Below are positions 10,591 to 19,381 of a stretch of 64,000 nucleotides of DNA, in pieces. Made by a program: the position numbers and the translations under genes. Each line of letters opens with the position of its first letter. The stretch's first letter is position 1. Source of the DNA: Atrina japonica (taxonomy: Eukaryota > Mollusca > Bivalvia > Pterioida > Pinnidae); contig BROG01000532.1 of assembly GCA_030159075.1 (NCBI GenBank), positions 391,001-455,000 of the forward strand. The letters are read 5' to 3'. Below the pieces are notes generated by a model. The model did not search any database, was not told the DNA's origin, and saw only the letters and a program-made list of their open reading frames with translations.

Positions 10591-10854
10591 AAGTATTGGG
10601 GTATTCCTTTTTTCTACATGTCTAATTTTCGCCACTAGTCATCCCCTGTCGTTACGTATACATGAATATAAATCATATATGCTAATTTCTGTTTATGTTA
10701 ACCAATGTTATTTGGTAAGTATGAGGACATTTGAACACTTAATATATAAAAATTGAGTATTCATACGAAGTTTTCACGAGGAATCGGCACTAGATATGTT
10801 ACCGATAGTTGTTATTTTATACTGTAATATTTAGCTTTTACCATTCCTATGCAA

Positions 10855-11134
10855 GTATACAAGTAATCAGCTTTTACAATTCCTAAGCAAGTATTCCAAT
10901 ATTCGGCCTTTACTATTTCTCTGCAAGTATTCCAGCATTCGGCTTTTACTATCTCTTGGCAAGTATTGGAATATTCAAGTGTTGCTTTTCTACTTCTCTA
11001 TAGATATAACCATTGCTTTTCTACTACTCTATAGATATAGCCATTGCTTTTCTACTACTCTATAGATACAGCCATTGCTTTTCTACTACTCTATAGATAC
11101 AGCCAATGCTTTTCTACAACTCTATAGATACTTC
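10855..11134. repeat. 31-bp tandem array, left fragment
   Basis: First a ~38-bp degenerate unit with GCAAGTATTCCA (10855-10975), then 31-bp units TCTATAGATACAGCCATTGC + TTTTCTACTAC (10980-11134). The same 31-bp unit resumes at 23317, so this is the left shore of the array into which the LTR element inserted. Confidence 0.88.
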
Positions 11135-11628
11135 TGTAACAATATGAGGTACGGGAGATAAATCTTTTAAGAAATTATATACGTAAATAAATTGGTGTGA
11201 CTTGAAATAGTATTGATGTGTATTATATGTATTTTGGAAAATACGGGCAGCTAAAATTACATGATTTCTAATTCGGTCAAGTAAATATGTTGACAAAGTT
11301 AATTTAGATATAAAATTCCAAATTCAAAATTACTCAGCATAATATTTAGTAATATGACTTAGCATTATTACAATATACTGTTTTTGGATAAACAACTTGT
11401 CAACACCTTTACAAATTCAGCAGCAATTGAAGCTGCATGTTAAAAGGTCAAATATCTGTCATCATCAGTTTTGGTAAACAAGATTTGATGTTAATGATAA
11501 TGAATATAAAGTACTGAAGTTGTACTAAGAATGATAGTGTAAAAAGGTTATCAAAGGTTGCATTATGACAGATTTTGATGATGACGGCGGCCCCATATTC
11601 TCCCAATTGTAGATGCATTTAACTCTCT

Positions 11629-11643
11629 AGAAGTTTCTAGAAC
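11629..11643 (+). promoter_or_regulatory. Heat-shock element in LTR U3
   Basis: Three contiguous inverted five-base boxes, AGAAGTTTCTAGAAC (nGAAn nTTCn nGAAn), a perfect HSF consensus, 35 bases upstream of the TATA box. The same sequence is at 23086-23100 in the 3' LTR and is retained in the older copy at 50821-53753. Heat- or stress-inducible transcription is an inference from this match. Confidence 0.75.
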
Positions 11644-11677
11644 TTTAGTGTTTTGCGTTGGTCAAAACTGACAAATG

Positions 11678-11685
11678 TATATAAG
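11678..11685 (+). promoter_or_regulatory. TATA box of the LTR promoter
   Basis: TATATAAG; the transcription start is expected about 25-30 bases downstream. It is repeated at 23135-23142. Confidence 0.75.
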
Positions 11686-11798
11686 CACTGGAGTTCTGGA
11701 AACGACGAAGACCAGCGGGAAACCGCCTAGAGAGAACACCACCATACTCTCTGATTGTTGAAACATTTGTTACCATTGCTGTACTCTGCTGTGCTGAG

Positions 11799-11804
11799 AA
11801 TAAA
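11799..11804 (+). terminator. Polyadenylation signal in LTR
   Basis: AATAAA 121 bases after the TATA box. The equivalent site in the 3' LTR (23256-23261) would terminate the element's transcripts. Confidence 0.7.
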
Positions 11805-11869
11805 ACTATACGATCACAGACCGGACTTTGAGTTATTGATATTTGTGGGTTGGTTTACAAATATCGATT

Positions 11870-11887
11870 TGGTGCCCTTTTGCCCTG
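11870..11887 (+). other. Primer-binding site
   Basis: TGGTGCCCTTTTGCCCTG, starting 10 bases after the 5' LTR. It begins with TGG (complement of tRNA CCA end), as required for tRNA priming. I could not assign the tRNA. Confidence 0.6.
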
Positions 11888-11925
11888 GATCAAGACCTGG
11901 GAACAACACAAGACTTGGAACTAAA

Positions 11926-11933
11926 AGGTAAGA
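11926..11933 (+). other. Predicted splice donor in the leader
   Basis: AG|GTAAGA, with the intron starting at 11928: a full-consensus donor between the primer-binding site and gag. This is the usual position for producing subgenomic env mRNA; it pairs plausibly with the acceptor at 19262. Confidence 0.6.
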
Positions 11934-12211
11934 CTTTTACTTTTCTTAGTACCTTATTATTTTGACCACAAATTGTGAACATTCTTTTTGACAAACTCTA
12001 AAACTTAAAACTTAATTTAATAAAATTTAAATTAACCAAAACTCTATTTTAAACAAAATCTACAATTTTAATTTATTTAGGCAATAATATAAAAACTTAT
12101 TTTGAAACTTTAACAAAATTAGTTATACACAAAATTTAACATTTGAACAAAATTAGTTAAAAACAAATTTAACAATTGAAATAAAATACAAAATTAAAAA
12201 CAGAATTAATA
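11934..12211 (+). other. Untranslated leader, AT-rich
   Basis: Very A/T-rich, with repeated AAAATTTAA-like runs. No ORF before the gag ATG at 12212. Confidence 0.6.
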
Positions 12212-13951
12212 ATGGCAGAGGAAAATAGATTAAAATTAAGTAGTATGGCTACGGCTTTAGGAGAAATTGAGGATAATTTAATGTTAGACGACATAAATAA
12301 AACTAGACCAACCACGTCAGATCAGACAGACATACAAAATGAAACTGAAAATAGAAATATAACGAAAACAAAAGCATCAGGTCAGTCAGACGTATCAAAC
12401 AAAACAGAAGGTAGTAGTAACAGGTACTACAGTATATCGGGGGGAGTAGGAAATAGAGAACCACCATTTTGTAGAGTGTCTGGGATACCTGAAAACAAAG
12501 GTGACAATGATGAAAAAGAGATGTTTGATAACATTTTGAGACAATTCTCTAACATGGCAAGTGCAATGGCAGTACCTGTACATCAGGTAATTAAGAACTT
12601 TTCGGGTAAACCGGCAGACCTTAAGGCATGGATATCAGACATAGAAAGATATGCAAATTTAGTTGAATTAAATGTACAGAAAATGCCGGGTATAGCATTG
12701 GTAACATGTTTCAGGGGCGGTAGCGGATTTCATTAGGAGGTATTTAATAGAACAAGAAAATAACGAAAATGTAGCTAGTTGGGGGGACCTCAAGAAATTA
12801 TTAAAAGAAAAATTTGGGGAAGTGACAAACAAAAGACAGGCATTAATTAAGTTAAGAAATCTAAAACAAGAGACAGACGAGTCAGTACAAATGTTTGGGG
12901 AAAGAATAATACAAGCATCTGAGGATGTTTATACGACAGAGCAGACTAAAAATAAAAGCACAAAAGACTTAGTAGAACAACAGTTGATAGACATATTTTG
13001 TAAAGGGGTGACTTTTGATTACATCAAAATGAAATTGATTAGGGAAGAACCTACAACTTTAGAAGCCGCAGTTAAGATTGCGACACGCGAACAAAATGTT
13101 AGGGATCAAATTGCATTGACCTTAGACGGTACACAAAATGTGTTTAGATTTAAAACTGAAAAAGAAGACAGAGACATACAACCAATGGAAGTAGATCACC
13201 TAAGAAATAAACTATGTAAGAATTGTTTAAGAAAAGGTCACACTACTCAAAATTGTCCAAAAAAGGTAGATGTAAATGCAGCTGACGAGACAGACAGTGA
13301 CAGTGATAGTGACGATGACTTACAAATATCAGTAGCAGAGACAATAAGAAACAGGTTAGGTTCAAAAACGCTAGAAAACAACAAACTCAGCAAACACCAA
13401 GGTTAAAATATCAAATACAAAGAAACCACCAAGTAGGTCCAAATAGACAAAATTCACAATCTGTACCAGATTGGGTATTAGGCGCAGAATGTTGGGTATG
13501 TCACATGATATAGGTCACCTTAAAAGAAATTGTCCAAATCGAAACATTAACCCTCGCAACTGGGTACCCATATTGGCAGTATAATCAAGGACCACCAACG
13601 AATCGTGGCAGGGGTAGAACAAATAATAACTATCAATATAGGCAAAATTACGATCCTCCACCCTCGCAGTTTACACCTCATACTTATCGGAATAGGCAAA
13701 ACTTCAACTTTCGACCTCCACAATTTACATATCAGCAAAATCAGCCAGATGATCAAACATTAGCATTACCAGAACCACCTCAGATGTTAGCACTTCCGGC
13801 ACCCCCAATGCGAGATAATACGTCTCAGTCAAATAAACAGTTAGCACTCCCTGCACCACCTGTAGTAAGTGAACAAACTTCAGAAAACTCCACCCAGCGA
13901 ATAGGACAACAATGGTCTCAGTATAGGGAACATAGGGAACAGGAAAACTAG
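12212..13951 (+). pseudogene. gag: gag polyprotein, frameshifted
   Basis: Structural polyprotein that assembles particles and packages RNA. ATG at 12212 follows the AT-rich leader. It reads as 12212-12736, then, after a one-base frame change near 12715, through 13406. It contains a CCHC zinc knuckle at 13215-13256 (C-KN-C-LRKG-H-TTQN-C) and an acidic SDSDSDDD stretch after it. A second knuckle at 13490-13533 (C-WV-C ... H-LKRN-C) is broken by a two-base length change and a stop. A Pro/Gln/Asn-rich C-terminal segment is open from about 13560 to the TAG at 13949-13951 and has repeated LALPxPP motifs. Two knuckles plus a Gln-rich tail fit a Gypsy-type nucleocapsid. The frame breaks make this copy unable to give a full Gag unless they are assembly errors. 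Confidence 0.85.
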
Positions 13952-14367
13952 AAGGCTCTTCTTTATAAGGAAGCCGATAAGAAGAGTTGTAGTAGAAAAT
14001 TAAGAAAAAGTAAGGTAGATAACTCTAGTGGAAAATTAGATAAAAACTATGAAATTCAATTAGCAGGAAATCCAAGTTCATGTGTACTATGGATTCAAAA
14101 ACAAAAATTTAGGACTTTAGTAGATACAGGAGCAGAAGTATCATTGATTAGTAAAAAGTGCTTCCAAAATCTTCCAATCAAGGTTAAGGTTGTTAAAGAA
14201 AAACCAAATCTTAGGGCAGTGAATGGTCAATCACTTAAAGTAATAGGTGCAGTAAATATTAAATTTACGATGAATAAAAATGACCATGAATCATAAGTTT
14301 TATGTCACCGATGGTTTTGAATAGAAACTTTATCCTTGGTAGGGACTGGTTAAGACAAAATGGAGTA
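13952..14367 (+). pseudogene. pro: Aspartic protease domain of pol, frameshifted
   Basis: Retropepsin that would cut Gag and Pol. The open frame 13952-14296 is in the same frame as the gag C-terminus and separated from it only by the TAG at 13949-13951. The catalytic motif LVDTGAEVSLIS is at about 14114-14149 (D-T-G-A 14123-14134). The flap-side motif ILGRDWL lies at 14332-14352, in the frame of the next ORF, so there are frame changes between about 14290 and 14335. Length and motif spacing fit a single-domain retroviral-type protease that dimerises. Confidence 0.85.
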
Positions 14368-16824
14368 AGACTATACTTTGATTTAGGTTGCTTAAGAATA
14401 GGGAGAACCTATGTCAAATTTGAAGATGACACTCACATATCATCCATAGTAAGAGTATCAAAAACAACTACATTAAGACCACAGAGTAAGACAATATGTT
14501 TTGTTAGGACAAATAGAGCATTTAACAGTAGAAATAAAGAAAATTTTGAAATCTCAAGTATCAATGATGGATGTCTTTTAGATGACCCAGGACTTGTAGT
14601 TCAAGAATCAATAGGAACAGTAACAGGAAATAGAAACATTCCAGTATTAGTAGTTAATCAAACAAATAAATTTTATAGATTAAAAAGAGGTCAAGTGTTA
14701 GGAAAAATTAGAGCTTTAGAAATAGATGAGATACAAGTAGAATCAACAGCTTTAAGTCCAGAAAATACAATAGGAGATGTAGACTCTCTTAAAGATATTG
14801 ACGCACCTTCGGAGTATAAAAGAAGTATTTTTAGTCTGTTACAAGAAAACAAAGATATTTTTGCAAAAACTGATGCAGAGTTAGGTCACACTAGTACAGT
14901 GAAAATGAAAATAGATACAGGGGACCATCCACCAATCAGAAATAGGCCATATAGAACACCTCTTAATAAACGACAAGTGATTGACAAGGCAGTAGATGAA
15001 ATGTTAGATGCAGGTATTATAGAAAGGTCAAGGTCAACATGGGCTTTTCCATTAGTTGTAGTTGGGAAGAAAGATGGATCCAAAAGAATGTGTGTCGACT
15101 TTAGATCTTTAAATAAAATAGTGAAACCTATATCATTTCCCTTACCATTGATTGATGACATCTTAGCTAGGTTGGGAAAGGCCAAACATTTCACTAGTTT
15201 AGATCTTAAAAGTGGGTATTGGCAAGTACAAATGGATGAAGATAGTAAAGAAAAAACAACATTTACTTGTCACAAAGGGTTATTTCAGTTTAATGTAATG
15301 CCCTTTGGGTTAAGTAATGCTCCAGCTATCTTCCAAGAACTCATGAACATAGTATTACAAGAATGTGAGGACTTTGCCACTGCTTACTTAGATGACATCT
15401 TAATATTTTCAAAAGACTCAGAAGAACATCTTAGGCATATTCAAATAGTGTTTGATAAGATCAGGCAACATGATTTAAAAATGAAGTTGAAGAAATGTAG
15501 TTTCTTTCAGAAAGAAATAGAATATTTAGGTTTTATTGTTAGTGAACATGGAGTGAAACCTAATGAAAAGAAAGTGAAAGCTATAAGAACATTACCTGTA
15601 CCAAAGAATGTAAGAGAAATTAGGGGATTTATTGGCATGTGTAGTTATTATAGGAGGTTCATTCCAAATTTCTCAAAGATAGCAGAACCTTTGATTGAGT
15701 TAACTAAGAAATATGCTAGATTTAAATGGTCAAAAGAATGCCAAGTAGCCTTTGATTTTCTCAAAGACAGTTTAACAGTAGTACCTTTGTTAGCTTACCC
15801 TGATACAAACAAACCTTATGTGTTATACACAGATGCTAGTGATACTTGTGTAGGTGCTTGTCTCACACAGCTTACAGATACTGGGGAAGAAAAACCTATC
15901 TATTATTTGTCTCACAAATTAAGCAAATCTCAGAAAAAATGGTCAACAATAGAAAAAGAATGTTTTGGAATAGCTTTTGCTCTCAAGAAATTAGACTTAT
16001 ATTTACATGATGCTCAGTTTGTAGTACGTACAGATCACCGACCATTGAAGTATTTATTAGATTCACCTATGCAAAATAAGAAAATACAACAATGGGCTCT
16101 CAGTATCGCAGGTTACAACTGTAAGATTGAGTATATAGAAGGTAGATTTAACTGTTGTGCTGATTTGTTGTCAAGAATACCAGACAGTCAAGAAACAATT
16201 GACATTACTGAATCAGAGTCAGAGTCAGACGAAATAGAAATAGATGATAGATTTTTAGAAGTAGGTGCATTAAATTCAAACAAGTTCACTCCCAAGAAAT
16301 ACGCTAGTTGTAAGATAGATCCACCAGATGACTTAGTCAAGCCGTTTATAGATCTTCCAGGGGACATAGATATAAAAACAGAACAAGAAAATGATGAAAA
16401 GATAGCAAAACTTAAGATAAAATTAGACAAAGGTAGTGCCACAAAAAGGGAACAAAATAGTTTAATAGTAATAGATGGTTTGTTATATTTTTTATCTCAA
16501 CAAGATTCAGAAGATCCAAAACTTAGATTGTACATACCTGAAAATTTAGAAAACATTGTCATTAAACAACATCATGACTTTGTAGGACATATGGCAGTAG
16601 ATAAAACATATGACATCATTAGACCAAAATACTATTTTCCAAAAATGTATCAAAAGTTGCACAAATATGTAGATCAATGTGTAACATGTCAAACTAGAAG
16701 CCAAAAGAAAACACATCCACCTCTTAAAGAAACGGACATTCCACCTTATCCTTTCGCAAAAATTGGTCTAGATTTGTCAGGACCATATACTTATCAGGCA
16801 ACAAGTACATTGTCTCATTCATAG
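14302..16824 (+). CDS. pol: pol: reverse transcriptase, RNase H and integrase zinc-binding domain
   Basis: An 840-codon open frame, the longest real ORF in the window. In order: end of protease (residues 11-17 ILGRDWL); linker; reverse transcriptase about residues 215-395 with FTSLDLKSGYWQV (first catalytic Asp), MPFGLSNAPAIFQ and YLDDILIF at 15383-15406 (catalytic Asp pair); RNase H about 505-625 with LYTDAS, the conserved S-T-I-E-K-E motif and DHRPLKYLL; integrase HHCC zinc finger about 755-800 (HHDFVGHMAVDK ... CVTC); and the start of the integrase core. Motifs are of the Ty3/Gypsy type. The frame runs out at 16824 because of a one-base frame change near 16796, just before the first integrase Asp, so the ORF is intact for RT/RNase H but not for integrase. 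Confidence 0.95.
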   Translation: MSPMVLNRNFILGRDWLRQNGVRLYFDLGCLRIGRTYVKFEDDTHISSIVRVSKTTTLRPQSKTICFVRTNRAFNSRNKENFEISSINDGCLLDDPGLVVQESIGTVTGNRNIPVLVVNQTNKFYRLKRGQVLGKIRALEIDEIQVESTALSPENTIGDVDSLKDIDAPSEYKRSIFSLLQENKDIFAKTDAELGHTSTVKMKIDTGDHPPIRNRPYRTPLNKRQVIDKAVDEMLDAGIIERSRSTWAFPLVVVGKKDGSKRMCVDFRSLNKIVKPISFPLPLIDDILARLGKAKHFTSLDLKSGYWQVQMDEDSKEKTTFTCHKGLFQFNVMPFGLSNAPAIFQELMNIVLQECEDFATAYLDDILIFSKDSEEHLRHIQIVFDKIRQHDLKMKLKKCSFFQKEIEYLGFIVSEHGVKPNEKKVKAIRTLPVPKNVREIRGFIGMCSYYRRFIPNFSKIAEPLIELTKKYARFKWSKECQVAFDFLKDSLTVVPLLAYPDTNKPYVLYTDASDTCVGACLTQLTDTGEEKPIYYLSHKLSKSQKKWSTIEKECFGIAFALKKLDLYLHDAQFVVRTDHRPLKYLLDSPMQNKKIQQWALSIAGYNCKIEYIEGRFNCCADLLSRIPDSQETIDITESESESDEIEIDDRFLEVGALNSNKFTPKKYASCKIDPPDDLVKPFIDLPGDIDIKTEQENDEKIAKLKIKLDKGSATKREQNSLIVIDGLLYFLSQQDSEDPKLRLYIPENLENIVIKQHHDFVGHMAVDKTYDIIRPKYYFPKMYQKLHKYVDQCVTCQTRSQKKTHPPLKETDIPPYPFAKIGLDLSGPYTYQATSTLSHS

Positions 16825-18015
16825 ATTTATATTCTGGATGGCCAGAAGCTTTTAGTGTACCAAATAAAACAGCTGATAATATAGTCCATCTTATATTAGA
16901 AGAAATATTTCCAAGATATGGTTGCCCACTTCAGATACTAACAGATAATGGGTCAGAAAACGTGAATAAGCCGTGCAAGAAACACTTAAAGAGTTTAAAC
17001 ATAGATCATATTACAACATCTTATTATAGTCCTCAAAAGTAATGGCAAGGTAGAAAGATTTCATAGAACTTTACATGATGTAATGGCTAAGAAAATATCT
17101 GATGATGTACAAACTTGGGACTTGTATTTAAATCAGACATTAGCAGCAATTAGATTTCATCCAAGTGAATCGACCAAATTCTCACCCTTCTACTTACTAT
17201 ACAATAGGGATGTAGTATTGCCATTAGATACAATTCTTAAACCTAGAAGAAAATATAATGGGGAAGACCAATATCAAGTAGCATTACAGCAGCAACATAA
17301 AGCTTTTACGTTAGTACACAAAAATTTAGAAGACGCTAAGAAAAGACAAAAGAAATATGCAGATAGGGGTAGTCAAGAAATTAATTTCAAGATAGGAGAT
17401 CCAGTATATATTAAGAATCAAAGAAAAACCAGTAAATTAGATAATAAATGGACACCTTATTACCGAATTATTGAAGAAAAAGGACCTCTAAGTTTTATAG
17501 TTAAGAATCAGTTGACAGGAACAACAACTAAGACACATGCTCGACATCTTAGGTTAGCTAATTTAGATGATTGGGAGATACCCCAAGACAAATTAAATAG
17601 ACCGATAAGAAAATCAACATATGTAGTACCTCCAGATTCAGAATCTTCAGATGACGAAATTGATAAGAATGAAAATCAAGATATTGTAAAGAGATCTAGG
17701 CAAATTCGAGATGACTCAGATAGTGAGGATGATATTCCTTTAGCAGAATTAAAAAGAATATACAGAAACACAAAGTTAGATGATAGAGAAAAGTTAACAG
17801 AACAAGACAATCAGACAGAAAACAAAGAAATAAGTAAGGATACAGAAGATACAGAAATAAATGAAATTAAGAGTTCAAAAAGAATTGTAGATGAAATGGA
17901 CCCTACTATTAAAGGGATATTAATTACGTTAAATACAACATTTGACAAAATGAGTAGAAACAATTTAGATATGTTTAATAACATGTGTCACACAATGAGA
18001 AATCTCAGACTATAA
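16797..18015 (+). pseudogene. pol: Integrase core and C-terminal domain, frameshifted
   Basis: Continues pol after the frame break at about 16796. The DDE triad is visible: FIDLYSGW (about 16820-16843), LTDNGSEN (about 16939-16962), and NGKVERFHRT (about 17039-17068). An extra base in a CAAAAG run near 17034 shifts the frame before the Glu. From the ATG at 17083 the frame is open to 18015: a GPY/F-type C-terminal domain (DPVYIKN ... WTPYYRI ... GPLSFIV), then an acidic, Glu/Asp-rich tail. No chromodomain is seen, which separates it from chromovirus Gypsy elements. Confidence 0.9.
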
Positions 18016-18016
18016 G

Positions 18017-18035
18017 ACGTACATTGTTATTACAG
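18017..18035 (+). other. Possible splice acceptor after pol
   Basis: GACGTACATTGTTATTACAG, ending AG at 18034-18035, is a modest acceptor 39 bases before the ATG of the small ORF. It could generate an mRNA for the small ORF and ORFx. Confidence 0.3.
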
Positions 18036-18074
18036 GAAAACAATTAACAAGAAAGAAGACTCAACTCTTATTAT

Positions 18075-18224
18075 ATGGCAGAAATAGTTAGGGAAATAAT
18101 TGAGCAAATATTAGAGAAAGTAGATAGATATATTAGTGAAATAGAATTAGATGAATTAATAAGTAAACTACCAGAAGAAATAAAGTGTAAAATATATAAA
18201 AAACTATACAGAACAGCAAGTTAA
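18075..18224 (+). CDS. 49-aa small ORF between pol and ORFx
   Basis: ATG at 18075, stop at 18222-18224; intact. The product is mainly one predicted charged amphipathic helix (EIVREIIEQILEKV ... LISKLPEEIKCKIYKK). Unrecognised. The +1 frame is open for 60 codons over 18184-18366 without an ATG and would encode a strongly basic peptide, which could be reached by frameshift or splicing. The position between pol and env is where complex retroviruses keep accessory genes, but no homology is claimed. Confidence 0.4.
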   Translation: MAEIVREIIEQILEKVDRYISEIELDELISKLPEEIKCKIYKKLYRTAS

Positions 18225-18382
18225 AAGTAAAAGACCACTTAACCAAGAATTCTTAAGAATAATTAAAATTAATAAGACACTGCATCGTAGGAAAGAAATT
18301 AGACATAGTAAAACCTTCGTTAATAAAATCAATTATAGCAATAAGAACTACCATAAAGAAAATTAAGACTAGAAGATAAATT

Positions 18383-19381
18383 ATGGATAGGAAAAGACTA
18401 TTTGTGAGAAGTAGGCATGCAAGATCTCCGCCCCCTTCTCAAGAAAGAAGAAATATAGAACTTATATCAAAATTTCCAACAATGAGGCTAAGAAATTGTC
18501 CAAAACCGGGAAGTTGGCCAAAAGTTTATCAGGAATTTAGGATTTCACCTTGGGAATGGGATAACATCCATCTCGAAGGATGTACATTTGGAAATGTAAA
18601 AGTCTATGTTCCATTATGTGACTTTTCAGATAAGAATCTAAACTTAAAGATTGAAAAGGAACAGGAAATAATCTGTAATTTTTGGGAATTAGACCGTAGA
18701 GAATTTTGTAATAGAATGGATCCTAAACATAAAGATTATTATTGGGATGGGGAAGAATACAAATGGAAAAAGCTTAAACCTTTAGATTTACCAAAAAGAG
18801 TAAAGGCAAGAAAATGGCCAATTGTACAGATAAAACCCACACAGTTAGATACTTGTAGTCAAAACATATCACACTTACCCTCCTTAGTAGTCGACGAAAT
18901 AAACAGACAGCTGATAAAAAAAATCACAGTTAAACAATTAAGGCCGTTAGTGCAAGAATTTAACCATTTCAAGAGAATTCAAAAGGATACTCTTATAAAA
19001 GAGATGATAGGACTAGAAGATAATGAATATCTGCAACCCTCTCTTATTAAGATAGTAAAGGGAGATATCAATATTTACAAACTAACACAGAACCTCATTA
19101 GACAAATAAATTGGTTAGAAATGACAAAAAGAATGAATTGGGTAGAAGCACAGGAACATACAATAATTTCGATAGGGGAATTAATAACAGAATTACATGA
19201 CATGCTATCTAGATGTTACTTTCCCTTCAGACAAGTAAACAAATTTCTTTATTCTCTTCCAGCGGAAGAGGAAGAAAATGATACTGCCACTTATACTCAT
19301 ATACATTTTCGCCGTCGTACATACCACGCCTACATTGCTGAACAGAGAAAATATCATATACGAAAAAATTTAATGAGATAA
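18383..19381 (+). CDS. ORFx: 332-aa protein of unknown function, intact
   Basis: Uninterrupted ORF from ATG 18383 to stop 19379-19381, between pol and env. Start choice: first ATG in frame, 19 bases after the end of the overlapping basic frame. The N-terminus is basic with SRHARSPPPSQERR (possible nuclear-localisation or RNA-binding segment). It is followed by a Cys/Trp/aromatic-rich region (CPKPGSWPKVYQEF, EWDNIHLEGC, YVPLCDF, IICNFWEL) and a helical, Leu/Ile-rich C-terminal half. There is no signal peptide or membrane segment, so it does not look like an envelope. Its last 104 bases overlap the env start in another frame, and the env splice acceptor lies inside it, so spliced env mRNA would drop it. 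I do not recognise the family. Confidence 0.75.
   Translation: MDRKRLFVRSRHARSPPPSQERRNIELISKFPTMRLRNCPKPGSWPKVYQEFRISPWEWDNIHLEGCTFGNVKVYVPLCDFSDKNLNLKIEKEQEIICNFWELDRREFCNRMDPKHKDYYWDGEEYKWKKLKPLDLPKRVKARKWPIVQIKPTQLDTCSQNISHLPSLVVDEINRQLIKKITVKQLRPLVQEFNHFKRIQKDTLIKEMIGLEDNEYLQPSLIKIVKGDINIYKLTQNLIRQINWLEMTKRMNWVEAQEHTIISIGELITELHDMLSRCYFPFRQVNKFLYSLPAEEEENDTATYTHIHFRRRTYHAYIAEQRKYHIRKNLMR
19239..19262 (+). other. Predicted env splice acceptor
   Basis: AAACAAATTTCTTTATTCTC followed by TTCCAG: a pyrimidine-rich tract ending AG at 19261-19262. The env ATG at 19278 is the first ATG after it, 15 bases downstream. Matches the donor at 11927/11928. Confidence 0.6.

Larger units (their letters stand above)
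11135..11859 (+). repeat. 5' LTR, 725 bp
   Basis: TG...CA termini. It carries a perfect heat-shock element (11629-11643), a TATA box (11678-11685) and AATAAA (11799-11804), giving an approximate U3-R-U5 order. An inverted pair TGTCATCATCA (11457-11467) and TGATGATGAC (11576-11585) flanks a ~110 bp segment of U3. Differs from the 3' LTR by one A/G change, one T in a T-run and two bases in a GGCGGCCCC tract. Confidence 0.96.

Noticed and set aside
14886..15194. 102-codon minus-strand frame
   Set aside because: Shadow of the reverse transcriptase coding sequence on the other strand.
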